This document shows, one piece after another, positions 30,326-41,800 of a DNA stretch of 64,000 nucleotides. This DNA is from Perkinsus marinus ATCC 50983. Lineage: Eukaryota; Perkinsozoa; Perkinsida; Perkinsidae. The translations under genes were made by a program, and so were the position numbers. Position 1 is the first letter of the stretch. The number at the start of each line of letters is the position of its first letter. The stretch lies in NCBI RefSeq assembly GCF_000006405.1, contig NW_003214267.1:115826-179825 (forward strand). The letters are read 5' to 3'. The notes below the pieces were generated by a model. The model had not been told where the DNA came from, searched no databases, and saw only the letters and a program-made list of their open reading frames with translations.

Positions 30326-31100
30326 ATGTATCGATCAATCGATATCCGCACTGCAACGAATATTCAACAGCCTTTTCGACATTCACCATCATTTGCGAGC
30401 CACATGCCCAGTCCGCAGGTTGGAGTGCTCCTGCCCACCTCGGTTTGAAGTCATCTCGAGTGATTGTCGATGAAGATGGTTACATTCGATATTCGGTGAA
30501 TGCCACCAGATGTCCACCTTGAAGTTCAAGATTTGAACGGCCTCCGATGGTTCGTGATTTTCTCAACTTCCCAGAGAAAAACACCGTCCTAAAGTTGTAG
30601 ATCGCTAGACCGAGAGGAATGATGTCCGTATCACCCAAATCGTTCGCCTCGGCCATGAAATAGGAGCTTCTAATTTAAATCTTCATTCGAGGTGATCCGT
30701 TCAGCCGAATTCCTCGTTGACTGACATGCTGGTCTCATGCAAACCTAATATCGCTCTTGGCTATTATAATTATCATTCTTAACTCAGTGAGTTATTGCCC
30801 TCATTCGCATTTTCGTGCCCGCAGGCCAAATAGAGTCCTCATTGCTCTAGTTCGGGGCATGAACATCTTTACCTCGCACCCTCTGACTAATAACCAAAAA
30901 CATCTCATCATGAGCCAAGCCAACACGTATACAGGAACTCAACCGAAAATGGTGAAAACCATCAGAAAAATGCTGATGGTGACAATGACGATGAATATAC
31001 CCATCTAACACTTCTACGGCTACCAATAACGTCACAAATAATGATCACCGAGTAAACTTTTATACCGCAAGATCTCCATTACGGAGCAGTTCTCCTATTC
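30326..31100. other. Spacer, nothing assigned
   Basis: No gene recognised. It contains TATCGATCAATCGATA (about 30330), a short palindrome distinct from the N4-spaced site. Confidence 0.35.
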
Positions 31101-31105
31101 ACGCT

Positions 31106-32010
31106 TGAGCTTGCGCGAGTAGGGCAGCTTTCTCAGCTGCTTCCTCTTCACGTTGTTGTTGCCTCAACGCTGCCACTGACAAGAGAACACTCAGAAGCAT
31201 CTCATCATGTCATCACAAAGTGTGGGGCTGGGAAAATATGCACGTGGTCTACTACATGTGTCGGTGGCGATATCAAAATTTCGAGGAAATTCTCGTACAC
31301 CTTAGTTGAACTAAGTTAGTTCGTACGGGAACTCCTATACTAAGTAAACAAACTCCCGAGTCCAGCTGAGGGAAGCAAACATATATTCCAACACTGTAAT
31401 CATAATCGATCACGTGATCGATTATGAAAACCAACTTACATCTCTGACGCTCCGGCTTCGGAGGACGATGACGTTTCGATTTACCACCAGTCACGTTTTG
31501 CCGTGGAGAGGCTGCTGGTCCCTTGCTGTACTCAATGTCCGCCAACGCCGGTGTAACTTAATAAAAACCAAAGTAAAGCCGCTCTTGGCTAAGGTTTTCT
31601 CGCCCTGCGAACAACACTCCTTGGCGTCACGAACGAGCCAATTTAATACGCTAAAACTGAACCCTCGCGAGCTAATGTGCTTCCATGCGAGTCCAACTAA
31701 CCCGTATTGTCGGAGACGTTTAAACTCACACACACTAGGCTAGATTCATCAAGCGAAAATCCCCCAACCCCTCACCCGTAGCGTTGGGTGCATTCGAGTT
31801 ATCAGCAGCACCAGCAATAGCGTCAGTTTTGCTTAGAGTGGGAGGTGACTCATTTCCTCCGCCCAGCTTAGGTTCAGTTGCCGACCTCGAGTCCGGGATC
31901 TCCGCTGCTGAAGACACCGCGGTTTGTTCCGCCCGTCCAGAGAGAGCACCATCAGCATGAGACCTGATCACATACCGTAAATGCGGTAAAACGTTCTTCC
32001 CAGTGTGAGA
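31106..32010 (-). CDS. Small Ala/Glu-rich protein, exons only
   Basis: Three coding-like blocks in order on the minus strand: about 32010-31735 (HADGALSGRAEQTAVSSAAE..., ATGEGLGDFRL), about 31552-31430 (ADIEYSKGPAASPRQNVTGG, basic KSKRHRPPKPERQR, then a GT donor) and about 31185-31106 (ALRQQQREEEAAEKAALLAQ, stop). The last is a strongly helical tail. Introns hold family A MITEs at 31219-31396. The 5' end is unclear because another MITE lies at 32001. No family was recognised; it may be part of a larger gene. Confidence 0.4.
31219..31396 (+). mobile_element. hAT MITE family A copy
   Basis: GGGAAAATATGCACGTGGTC ... CTGAGGGAAGCAAACATAT ... CCAACACTG. Inner TTTCTGTACAC is altered. A 26-bp perfect palindrome starts 5 bp after its right end. 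Confidence 0.85.
31405..31422. promoter_or_regulatory. Palindromic site ATCGATC-N4-GATCGAT
   Basis: Centre ACGT; perfect palindrome extends to 26 bp (31401-31426, 13-bp arms). Same arms and 4-nt spacing as the sites upstream of eL41 (2802) and uL24 (59456). Here it sits in an intron of a small gene, so its role is not obvious. Confidence 0.35.
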
Positions 32011-32130
32011 AGACATACATATGGTCAACTACATATGTTTGTTGAAAATATGAAAAAATTCGGAGAAAATTTAGGGAAATTATTGTTGGTTTGTGTATTT
32101 TTCAAATTCAGCGAATCGATTACAAAAATC
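32001..32130 (+). mobile_element. hAT MITE family A, decayed 3' end
   Basis: Starts CAGTGTGAGAAGACATACATATGGTCAACT and continues with AATTTAGGGAAATTATTGTTGG, then loses similarity. Old or truncated copy. Confidence 0.75.
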
Positions 32131-32351
32131 CCGAGTTCACTTTCGAGCCACATTTTTGGACCGTAAACCTACTCCAAAGTGTGCCTAGAACCACAAGGGA
32201 CCCCTATGATTTTCACCAAACTCATCGAAGCCAATAATCCAACTCGTCTTACCTCATAACTTCTGTCTGAGGCAACTCAACCGCCTCAATAGATGAGGGA
32301 ACTGTCGAGAACCTGACAACAGATCAGAGACCATTCCACACACCCAAGAGC

Positions 32352-33032
32352 TCACTGTGATAAGTCCTTCACTTTTCCGCGGTACACAGGCGCATTGAAT
32401 CGTACATCGGGAAGTTCTCTACGATATGCCTCAGCAGCCTCCTTCACATTGTCCACCATCACTCTCGGGGTAGCTGATTCCGCACTAGTAGACTCAGTCG
32501 CTGGCGTCTCCACCGAAATAACAACGTCATTGCCATCGATCGTCTGCTCGCCGATAGAAACTTCGACTCTCTTTTCCTCAGCAGGATAATAAACGTTTCT
32601 CGACTCACCGCCACCACCACTTCTTCTACTACCACAACAACGTCCGATCATCCACGCAGTTGCGAGACCGGCCAAAGTACCCCACGCAAGGCCAAGCCAG
32701 TATTCAACTCTACCAAAAATGCTGAGGATATCACCACCGGCAAGCAGTAGTTCCGCACTCCTAGAGGAGATGAAGTTCGCTAAGGCTTCAGCGGTCCAAT
32801 CCAATTCGTCGTTTTTTGTATCAGTTTTGTCTTCATTCAAGTTCACCAAACAAAGTGCAAACCGACCATCACCGCTACCAGCAGGCACGTTGTTCACAGC
32901 AACACAATTTCGTGGCGTGTGACTTTTCACTCCGTCAATAGCTGAATCCATCCAATCTCGTAAATAGGAACAACCGTGTTGAGGCCCCAGTATGGCCAAG
33001 ATTATCGGGGCCAACGCGTAGAAAGGGGACAT
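32352..33032 (-). CDS. Type I-like membrane protein 1, unknown
   Basis: Intronless, 226 residues, ATG at 33032. N-terminal hydrophobic signal (MSPFYALAPIILAILGPQHG), an extracytoplasmic domain with a few Cys (NCVAVNNVPAGSGDGRFALC), one membrane segment near residues 110-130 (YWLGLAWGTLAGLATAWMIG), a CCGSRRSGGGG turn that could be acylated, and a 90-residue acidic/Ser-Thr tail ending YRGKVKDLSQ. The size, signal and single membrane span match the next ORF upstream (33283), suggesting a local family. No known domain. Confidence 0.7.
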   Translation of the reverse strand: MSPFYALAPIILAILGPQHGCSYLRDWMDSAIDGVKSHTPRNCVAVNNVPAGSGDGRFALCLVNLNEDKTDTKNDELDWTAEALANFISSRSAELLLAGGDILSIFGRVEYWLGLAWGTLAGLATAWMIGRCCGSRRSGGGGESRNVYYPAEEKRVEVSIGEQTIDGNDVVISVETPATESTSAESATPRVMVDNVKEAAEAYRRELPDVRFNAPVYRGKVKDLSQ

Positions 33033-33122
33033 AATAGCAAGAAATACTCACGAGAAATATACTGAGAGAAAAAAAACTTCGCTCCGCCGACCCTAACCCG
33101 GAAACAATCGTCTTATAGCACA

Positions 33123-33314
33123 TCACACTGAGGGCAACTTCCATGCAAAACTATCTATCATCGCAATGACGGCACTATAATCGTCGGAGCAAATCGCCCA
33201 CTTCTGATCGACGATTTCCTGGCATAAACAGTCGACGACCTGAGACACAAGAGAGTTCACTTCTACAAAACTATTGCTACCATTACTCGTTAGCTTCCCC
33301 CTTCCCCTGGACAT
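33123..33314 (-). CDS. Coding-like frame overlapping membrane protein 2
   Basis: 63-codon frame (SNSFVEVNSLVSQVVDCL; KWAICSDDYSAVIAMIDSFA) that begins at an ATG inside the 3' end of the neighbouring ORF, in another frame. It looks coding by composition. It could be the true C-terminal exon reached by an intron in the 33283-33687 gene, or a separate tiny gene. Confidence 0.3.
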   Translation of the reverse strand: MSRGRGKLTSNGSNSFVEVNSLVSQVVDCLCQEIVDQKWAICSDDYSAVIAMIDSFAWKLPSV

Positions 33315-33687
33315 ATATAGAGGACATCAGAGGCTGTATTCGCATGCCCAGACCAGATGCTTTCTTTTCAATACGCTTCCTCACACGGGCGGAAACAACC
33401 TCTTGACCGCTGGTTCGATCCCCCCTCCGTGCACTTCTAGCCTTACCACGACAGCTCGAACGGATATCAGATACCACCCCGGTTCGATCCCGCCACTCGT
33501 CATTTCTCCCCAGCCGTAATAACAACCCCACAGCCAAGCCGAAACAGAATCCCAACACCATTTCTACGGTGGGCTCATATATACCCTCAGATTCATCAAC
33601 CGTTGTGATCTCCCCAACATCGCCCGGAACGAACAAACACGGCGCTAGGATAGTCGCGACAGCAACAGGCGCGAGCAAGCAACTCAT
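33283..33687 (-). CDS. Membrane protein 2, unknown
   Basis: 134 residues from ATG at 33687. Signal-like start (MSCLLAPVAVATILAPCLFV), an acidic patch (VGEITTVDESEGIYE), a membrane segment (MVLGFCFGLAVGLLLRLG), then an Arg/Lys-rich tail (RKRIEKKASGLGMRIQ). Same design as the 32352 protein at half the size. The minus-strand order is 33684-34136, this gene, then 32352, with almost no spacing. Confidence 0.55.
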   Translation of the reverse strand: MSCLLAPVAVATILAPCLFVPGDVGEITTVDESEGIYEPTVEMVLGFCFGLAVGLLLRLGRNDEWRDRTGVVSDIRSSCRGKARSARRGDRTSGQEVVSARVRKRIEKKASGLGMRIQPLMSSIYVQGKGEANE

Positions 33688-34136
33688 TTCAACGAACAAA
33701 AAACAACACTATGACAATCAGCTACCACTATGAAAGGTTCCACTAGCTCTTGAATACTCACAACAAAGAAGGAAAGGACGCAAATGAGGAATGATCTTGT
33801 CATTCCGGGAACGCTCACACCGTACCAATACACGAAACGACACCAAAATCGCGAAAAAGCACAGGCCATGCAACCCAGACAGTATAGATAGAATAAAAGC
33901 ACTTTTCCTCGGCTCGATATAGGAGGGGTAGTGACGAACGAGAAGATCTCAACCCCCTCGAAGGCACCAGTCACGAACCTTTTTTCTGCCCAGAGCTGTA
34001 AACTGTCTCCATTTTGTGTTCTATCTAGTAGCCGCGCCACAACACAAATCCTCTCAACTAAGCGACGGATAATATTTGTTTGGTCACTTTCCCCTTCCAC
34101 AATGTTCTCATAGCAATGACATCTTCCGCGATTCAT
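33684..34136 (-). CDS. Membrane protein 3, unknown
   Basis: 150-codon frame from ATG at 34136. The soluble N-terminal half (GESDQTNIIRRLVERICVVA) is followed by two hydrophobic segments (KVLLFYLYCLGCMACAF; SFLICVLSFFVV). A good GT donor (GTGAGT) follows SFFVV, so the last 25 codons may be intronic and the gene may continue. It overlaps the start of membrane protein 2 by a few bases. Confidence 0.45.
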   Translation of the reverse strand: MNRGRCHCYENIVEGESDQTNIIRRLVERICVVARLLDRTQNGDSLQLWAEKRFVTGAFEGVEIFSFVTTPPISSRGKVLLFYLYCLGCMACAFSRFWCRFVYWYGVSVPGMTRSFLICVLSFFVVSIQELVEPFIVVADCHSVVFCSLK

Positions 34137-34139
34137 CAG

Positions 34140-34990
34140 ATCGAAGTACGGAGCAAATATATAGAGAGAGAATGGACCGATTGCTCAATACGAGCTTCAG
34201 CCTGCTCCATGCCCGGACACCCCGCATAAGCACCCCAATGCACACCGAGACAAGGACGAGGCAGGAGGCCTCTTTCAAATAAGTCCTGGCTGGCAGTCAG
34301 GGGACAATCAGCCTGCAGAGAGCTCATCGTGGGCTCCCAACCACGGCAGTCAACGATGCGTAGTGGAAATGCTACAATAGCTGAACCGTTTATGTTTAGA
34401 TATCAGTGATGACGAATGTCCGCCGAAACTGTTCCGAGTCGTTGACCCGGGTTGAGTCCTGATATAGCACAATGCTCCACTTCTACCTGTACCTCACACC
34501 CTGTGAACCTTCAAGCCGCCGTGGATTACCGAGCTTCTTCTCATCGTAAATAATGCTCTGCAATGAGTAGACTTCAGTCTTGATACCTATGAAGAATCAT
34601 GAAACCTTGTGCCCATAAGAAGCACTCTTGGTGTGAAACTCCAACAGCGTATACGGCTTTTGGTGTTCGAAAGTCTACGCAATGTTGCTGGCAAGTTGAC
34701 ACTCACAAGTACTGCTTGTCAGCGGTGCTAGCCGTTTTGTTTCTCATGGAAAACTCACAAGAAGCAAGCTCGTCCCGAAATTCGGCGGCAGATCTCTAGG
34801 ATCCAATGGCACGAACACCAAAACCAAATAATACTACAAAAGAAACAACTCTCATGTAGAAACTGTTATTCGGCTTTCGAGGGTTGTAAGAAACCTCCAG
34901 TTTCGCTAGACGTCGCTACACACTGAACTCGAGTTTGTAGCACATAAAAAAGGCCTGTCGTAGACAGCGATTTGACAGTTGCACACGTCG
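34140..34990. other. Spacer, nothing assigned
   Basis: No coding exon, MITE or RNA gene supported. Confidence 0.35.
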
Positions 34991-34999
34991 TATAGGATA

Positions 35000-35420
35000 G
35001 CTGCTGGTTCTATTAGGTTCTGCATGCTACCATGATGTCGTCTATGTACACTGCGAAGCAAGAATCCTCACTCACTGTAGATCAGTTCCTACAGTACGTC
35101 AACGAACAGCCAGTCAAAAGCAGTCTGCAAAGCGATGGGTGCGATGCATAACCCGAATGGCATACTGCTGCAGTAGAAGATTTCGCCGTCTCACACTAAA
35201 CCCATGTACTGCTGGTCTCTCTCCGTGAACCCTATGTGTAGGAATGCGTTTGTGATGTCCATCACAATGAATACCGGCTCAGTCGCCAGAAGTTCTATGG
35301 AAAATTGGAATGCCCAAGTCATTCACGACTTGCAGGAAGTTCCTCACTTCACCAGATCGATTGGGCGTGAGACTGGGCGAGTGATTCACCGTCGAGGATT
35401 CATACCCCGGGTATCACATC
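35000..35420 (-). mobile_element. LTR-retrotransposon reverse-transcriptase fossil (Ty3/gypsy-type)
   Basis: On the minus strand the region shows the reverse-transcriptase signature of LTR retroelements, including an MPFGL-type block and a YIDD active-site box. It is broken, with several breaks, and looks old. No long terminal repeats, gag or integrase were recognised nearby, so it is an isolated fragment. Confidence 0.7.
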
Positions 35421-35429
35421 CCATGGGCT

Positions 35430-36309
35430 CTTGAATGAGCCATTTATTGCTCCTTAGGTTGCTCAGTGAACTGCAGTCTACAATCGTAGACAGCGGCTTG
35501 CAATAGAGCATTCATCTCAGCACAGGTTTTCAAACTCGACGTTGAGGTTAACCGGTTCGGACTAGTTTGCCTGTCAGTCTGAAGGAAATCCGCTATCAGC
35601 CGACTGAAATCCCCTGGGGATCAATTCAATGGAGCGAACATGTAACAAAATGTTGGACTGTAGTCCTCCAGAGCAAGCTGAGGCATTCGAGTCGGAGAAC
35701 AACCCGTATTCACAGGTGAACCAATATAATTGTGGCGAGTGGCTTCCATATTTACAGGTGAACAATGGAAACCGCTGACCTCGCACAATGAACAGCCAAC
35801 TCGATTAAACTTTACACAATCTATATAGCTGTATTAGTTTATCGTATACAACAACTCTGTAGTGCTCTATACCCGGCGGGTATTACCCGCTGACCTCTAT
35901 TCTAGATATTGCAAAGCATTCCCACACCGCAGCACTACTGGTGTGTTAAATTCATTCACTGAGAGCTCACCTTCTGGGTATCGTGAGACTCCCATAAATG
36001 GTCTATATGAAAACTAGTATATCGTTATTGCAACAGCGCCGAGAACCCCCACGGAAAATTACCGCATTAACGCGAATAAACCGCCGAAGTCCCGACTTGA
36101 GCTATTCCAGCAGTATGAGGACCGAAATAGTAGCGCTTGAGAAGCCTTTTCGGTCCTGTGTGTCCGGCGCCGAGCTTAGTTGATGTCGTCAAAGTCTGAG
36201 TAAGACACACCACTCCAACTATTCAGGAACATATTCGCTGCATGGGTCACAGATTTTGCTCGCTTGGTGCTCTAAATGAACTACCATCCTCCACACACAG
36301 TCTACTATG
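35430..36309. other. Spacer, nothing assigned
   Basis: A direct repeat of about 25 bp (TATTTACAGGTGAAC-type, near 35705 and 35750) is the only structure seen. Part may be further debris of the neighbouring fossil. Confidence 0.3.
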
Positions 36310-36499
36310 CGGTGTTGGTAAATTGGCACATGGTTAACTACGCGTGTTGGTGACAATCGATTGATCTTGGAGAGTTCATGTTGATCATTTCCCACTTCTA
36401 CCCGAAGTCGTAAATGAATTTCCATATTATGCTATATTATAAATACAGCAAGTAAACTCCCAGAATCAGCTGAGGGAACCAAACAAATATTCCAATACG
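36310..36499 (+). mobile_element. hAT MITE family A, diverged
   Basis: CGGTGTTGGTAAATTGGCACATGG ... AATCAGCTGAGGGAACCAAAC ... TTCCAATACG. Directly abuts a different MITE (36500-36704). Confidence 0.75.
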
Positions 36500-36704
36500 G
36501 TGCGTGTCAATTTGATATGCAAATGTGTGTTATTTTGGAGGACGAATTATAGTGAACAAGTTGCTGCTATCACAGTCCCAAACGGGTACGGTCATCACAA
36601 CACATGTTCATAGCCATTGTTACATTGCATATGCGATCTAGTTCCAGATTGAGTCTCTTTAACCTAGAAAATAACGCACATTTGCGTATCAAACTAACAC
36701 GCAC
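36500..36704. mobile_element. MITE family C, 205 bp with about 37-bp terminal inverted repeats
   Basis: Left GTGCGTGTCAATTTGATATG... and right ...CGTATCAAACTAACACGCAC pair over about 37 bp with a handful of mismatches (both reach AAAATAAC next to the inner end). It sits exactly between two family A copies. It is the only copy recognised in the window. Confidence 0.7.
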
Positions 36705-36711
36705 TGTACTA

Positions 36712-36913
36712 TGTGTAGCGGGGAAAATGCATATGGTCAACTGCATGTATTACGCATGATGTGTTGGTAACAATGAAGAAATTCTGAGCAAATTTCGGGA
36801 GATTTTCCTCGGTTTTCGAGCACCCTCACCACTAGTCCTGCATGAACTTTCATAATGCAGCGAGCAAATCCTTGAGCTCAGCTGAGGAAACCAAACATAT
36901 TTCCCAATAATGC
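36712..36913 (+). mobile_element. hAT MITE family A, diverged
   Basis: GCGGGGAAAATGCATATGGTC ... GAGCTCAGCTGAGGAAACC ... TTTCCCAATAATG. A 10-bp insertion (TTACGCATGA) next to ATGTGTTGG is unusual. Confidence 0.75.
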
Positions 36914-37432
36914 TGCGCAACAATGGAAGTTTATCAAATGATTCCATTCATCTCAAATGTGCCTCAACTATCACTATTCGTACTCCCTTTCCCGATAACA
37001 AGTCATTGCCACTTTCGTGATGTGATGGCGTTATCACCCTTCCGCCTGATTCGTTTTTGACTCAGATCCTATCGCGATCTTGAGAGTGCGAATAACCCAA
37101 ATTTCAGCAAAAGCGTACTACTCATCGACAGGCCGATTTTCAGACGGTTGGCTTATATGACCAACAGAAGTATTGGCGTGCTTTATGAATGCTCCTACGA
37201 TACTGTTCCGCACGCTGTTTCAAGAGTCCTGGAGATCGACCTCTGAAATTATCAGAGGGCGATCCCCGGAACTCTTTCAGACTGAAACACCATGAATACT
37301 ATCCAGTAGATAGTTATACCATATAAAAGTCATAGTAGCTAGTATTCAATATGACTATTATATGATACAACAAGGATACGAAGCTGGCGTCTCATTTGCA
37401 GCTTTTGCGGGTTGCGTTATTTGTGTACTTGT
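36914..37432. other. Spacer, nothing assigned
   Basis: No gene seen. It contains a complementary pair (ACCTCTGAAATTATCAGAGG near 37230), a 9-bp hairpin. Confidence 0.35.
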
Positions 37433-37684
37433 ATAATACGATGTTTACACGATATGAACACGATGTTTATACGATATAAATACGATGTTTATGCAATATG
37501 AACACGATGTTTATACAATATGAACACGATGTTTACACGATATAAATACGATGTTTATGCAATATGAACACGATGTTTATACGATATGAACACGATGTTT
37601 ATACGATATGAACACGATGTTTATACGATATGAACACGATGTTTATACGATATGAACACGATGTTTATACGATATGAACACGAA
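37433..37684. repeat. 22-bp minisatellite
   Basis: About eleven copies of GATATGAACACGATGTTTATAC with variants (CAATATG, TATAAATACG, TTTACACG). The last five copies are identical, so the array is growing from its right side or was recently homogenised. Intergenic. Confidence 0.95.
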
Positions 37685-38265
37685 CCATAGCATATACTGA
37701 CCAAAAGGGCGACGTATTCTCAAGTTCACCCAAGAAGTAATCAACAAAACCCGTTCTTCACAATGAGAATAGAAACGTACTGTCAGTGTGAATGATAAGC
37801 ACAATAGCGATGCAATAGACGTATTCTACATCATGTAGATCACTCATTTCTTCTCATATGATATGGTCTTCCGCATGGACTTCAAGTGGGACCAAAAAGA
37901 GAACTTTTCACCATTACCATCATGCCTCTCACTATCCAAAATTCTCTTGGGCGCTTTCGGGGACTGAAAATGATGAGCCTCCAAATTCCCAGAGCATAGT
38001 TACAACTGAATAACGCCAAGTAGAATACATACAAGTGTAAACAGTACACGAGCACATTATCATTTTCAAACTAAAGTGAACTTTGAGTACGTAAATAGTC
38101 AGAAAAAGAAACAAGCATAAATTTACAATGATCAACAATTAAGACAGGAAAAAGTTCCCCCATAAGGAGAATTTCTTTCGGGGAATTAAAAGGATGATCA
38201 GGCAGGAAAGATAATTTTCCTCTCCTACAACATAGCAATAGCTGAGCTCATTTTTCCCATATCAT
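37685..38265. other. Spacer, nothing assigned
   Basis: No convincing exon. GGAGAATTTCTTTCGGGG near 38167 is not linked to any element. Confidence 0.35.
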
Positions 38266-38420
38266 TGGAATTTCACCCGTGATGAGAAAAAGCACTAGTG
38301 AAAAACATATTTCACATTTCACTTCGCGAGAAACAATTGTGTCATCGGTTATGGAAACATATACGCCTCAGAATCTACATGGAGTATTACGCCACTTCAC
38401 GTTAAACGGGTTAAACTCCT
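38266..38420. mobile_element. MITE family B copy
   Basis: TGGAATTTCACCCGTGATGAG ... CACGTTAAACGGGTTAAACTCCT, 155 bp, inner AAAAAGCACTAGTGAAAAACAT. Ends drifted by one or two bases. Confidence 0.85.
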
Positions 38421-38528
38421 TTATAATGGTATTTTCCATTATCATCATTAAATCAATAATTATTTCTATTATTATTTCATTTCACATCATCATACTCATT
38501 TCTCCAATAATTTTCCACCCATGATCAT

Positions 38529-38861
38529 TGGAGTTCCACCCCTTCTACGTGAAGTGGCGTGACACTCTCCCCATGCTCATTGAATCAATTGTGGAGTTCA
38601 GAATCGATTCTAGCATCGTATTTTACGTGTAATAGGCAATTCTGGAAACGATTCTGAGTTTCGAAATCGGTTTATTGAACGACCCCTCGGTGAAAAACGC
38701 GATATTCGCGATATGAAGTGAATTGAAAATACTCGGAGAATCACACCGACCAAATGACCCCATTGCACGTGGAACGTCATATGTGTTCTACGCGTTATCC
38801 ACTCTTCACATGCGTTTTCTCGCGAAGTGAAATGAAAATTTTGTATCACGGGTGAACTCCA
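38529..38861. mobile_element. MITE family B, enlarged copy (333 bp)
   Basis: TGGAGTTCCACCCCTTCTACGTG ... TATCACGGGTGAACTCCA. The centre carries about 200 bp of extra sequence with its own inverted pieces (GATTCTGAGTTTCGAAATCGG; ACGTGGAACGTCATATGTG), perhaps a nested element. Its right end lies 30 bp beyond the stop of the JmjC gene. Confidence 0.75.
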
Positions 38862-38891
38862 ATGATGATACTACAAAATTTTACCGTTTGA

Positions 38892-41800
38892 TCAACACAC
38901 GCATACCGCTCTCGCCCACACTACATCGTCTCGTGCCAGTAAATCCGGACGCTTTTCCCTCAGCCGTTTATCAAACTCATCAGCCATCTCGTTTTGCAAC
39001 TTCTCATACTCATCGCAATCGTGGGTGAGAAGACCCGATATACAATGAGGAGTTTCCCGGAAGAAACGCCGCGCTTTGTGAACGCTCGATTCTGCACAGT
39101 AGTTCTGAGTAACTGACAATATAAATCGATGAAATTTTCGGCGACTCACAAACACACAGGTCTCACAACTCCAATAGTAATACCTAAGTCGTATTTCTTC
39201 GTTTCATATCTGTGTCTAGTGATTACAGAGCGAGCGGAGTATTTAAAACGAATTTTCAACGAATAACAGCGCATGTATGTGCGAACTCTATTACAAGGCC
39301 CTACTAATAGAGGAGCAAAAATGGGAGAACAAAAAAACACAAAAAAAAGAAAAAAAATCCACCCCTCCAGCACTGAGCTCTAGGAGTTCAGTGACACCCT
39401 ATGTTTTGTATTACTTGCGATAGTGATGTCATCATTGTCGTCATTATTAATAACACAGTGCCACCACCCCCTCGGAACAAACATGCACTCTCCAGCTTTG
39501 CAGGTCCCTTGTAGCAGCTTATCGCCGTACAGAGCTTCGGTCTCTTCGAAGAATCTATTGAGGGAGCAAAAACTACTTCAGTTCGGAATGGTTTTCTGCG
39601 AGGTAGGTATTTTTAGAGAATTTTCTTAACTTTCACATTTTTTCGACAATCGAGTGTTGTCCCCTCCTAAGCAATACGTATATATATCAGTAATATACGA
39701 GAAAATGTCAAGCAACAAAACTCACTTTTTGTAGAAGTTACCCTTGCACAACCATTCCGGTTCTTTAGATGGCGCGTACTGTACAAACATTCGGGAGGAT
39801 TAAATATATGAAAAATCGATATTCGGAGTTTCACACGAGAATGTCAAGAATCAAAAGCTTCCTATTCATATGTTTCCATCCTTTCTGGACAGCGATAGAA
39901 ATATTACTAAATGCAATAACAATAAACGCTGATTTTTCGAATTTTCCTAAAGAACTTAACAGGGGGTACTTTTTAAGACAATTTCAAAGCAATGTACTCC
40001 ACACTCCTTAGATCTACTACTAGTGTATATTCGCGTGATACAGCAGAGGTAAACTTCACGTTCACGTTCGAGATTCGGTTTGCTACGCAAAAGATAGCAA
40101 CAGCTACCCACCTAGGCCACCATTCGTGAAGTAGGGACACAGGTTGCGTCATGTTAGAGCCATCACCAGAAGGGTACACTCCAACCGGAATACAGCTCGG
40201 AGGTAGCATAAACTGAAGAACGATATGCAGTAGACATACACAACCATTACGGAGGTGAAGTTGTTGCCGATTGATATGAAAAGCGTTAGAGGAATATAAG
40301 TTCGCTTTCGTCAGCTGAGCTCAGGAGTTTGAATACGAATTCGGATAAAAGTTTTCAAAAACCCCCAAGATTCTCCCAAAAATTCCACGATTTCACCAAC
40401 ACATATAGTTGACCATGTGCTCATTTCTCCACACTAAACGTCGGCAACCCCCTTCGCAGCACTCGTTGCTTCTGACCTTCACAAGACCTACTTGTGAGAT
40501 TTTTACCATTTTCTAGTGTGCTCCTCGTAAACAGTTCTTCCAGACTCCACGGCGTATAATTTTTTAATATTTGCCACGCAGAAATTCCCACCCTTTTCAT
40601 CAAAAAGATACTCGTTTCTTCTGACTCTCACAAGACCTCCTTCCAACTCTCATGCCGACTAGCGTGTACAACTAAGTGCTTTTTGTGAACGGACTCCCTT
40701 TCAATGTGCGCGCCGCGCAGAGACTTTCCATGCTAGTTGCAGGTTGGAGACTCTCAGATTCGTTAGGGCATTGAGACAACCCAACAAACGTGAGCCAAGA
40801 TATGGCTACGATCGTCCAATCTCAGTACAACTTACGAGGATCAATGCTCAGTTGAAAATGTGTACGCATGAACATGATTGGAAACAGTAGTGACGCTGAA
40901 CTGGCGTCACGATGCAGCCTTCTCATTGAGATGACACTCGAAGCGTTTAAATCGGTAGACACTGTTGAGTCGGTCGAAGTCAATTTTCACGAAGCCAACA
41001 CGAAGGAATATAAAACTCTCCACTAACGTACTACTACCCGTTAATATAACCACCTTTACCCCCTTTTTTACTACCCATCGTTTGCTTCCTCTCGCTACTG
41101 CATTCCAAGCGTGAGTAGCATTAGGATCAACATGCCACTTGGATGCAGCTCCAGGGCCTCCTACCATTAACCAGGCATTGCGAGGTCTGTATGGCGTCCC
41201 GTTCAACAGGTCATACATGTCCTTCTTGAAGTAACTAAGCACGATCGCCTTGGTGAACAATTTTGAGAAATTCTGAATCACTCTTGAACCTGGCAGTCCA
41301 ATATGAGGGGAAAATATGAACGTGTTGGTGACAATATGAAAATTCCGAGAAAACTTTGCGAAATTCTTATTGTTTTCTGTACACTCCTACCCGAATTCGT
41401 ATGTAAACGATGAACTCTTCAACTCTGGTGACGAAAGCGAACGCAGTAAAGGGAGTTTCAAAACTTCGTGAACAACTTTAGCCGCTTGAAATTCCTCAAC
41501 GACTGAGCGAACGAAACTTCCTTCAAGCGATGAGTCTTCGGCAGTGTCATCCGATTCTGATGAGGACCTTATCGATTGAGACACATGATCTGTTCTTCAC
41601 TTTTCATCTCACATTGGTGGGAATTTGCACCGATCGTGTTGATTCGGAGTCATTGGAGTGTGAAACAAGACCGGAAACCTTTCCCATGTTGATCAGGACA
41701 TTCGAAAGCCTCTAAAGATCATCAATGAAAAGAAAAGAAAATTTGAGTGGTCCACGACCCCCCTGACGTGTTCGACTCTCGGGGCGATAGCGGCTCAATG

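Noticed and set aside
33400-33500. Two B-box-like strings (GGTTCGATCCC) within 80 bp.
   Set aside because: They lie inside a coding frame with no A box at proper spacing; chance or codon-driven.
37433-37684. Regular repeats considered as a CRISPR array.
   Set aside because: Units are directly adjacent 22-mers without unique spacers, in a eukaryotic genome; it is a minisatellite.
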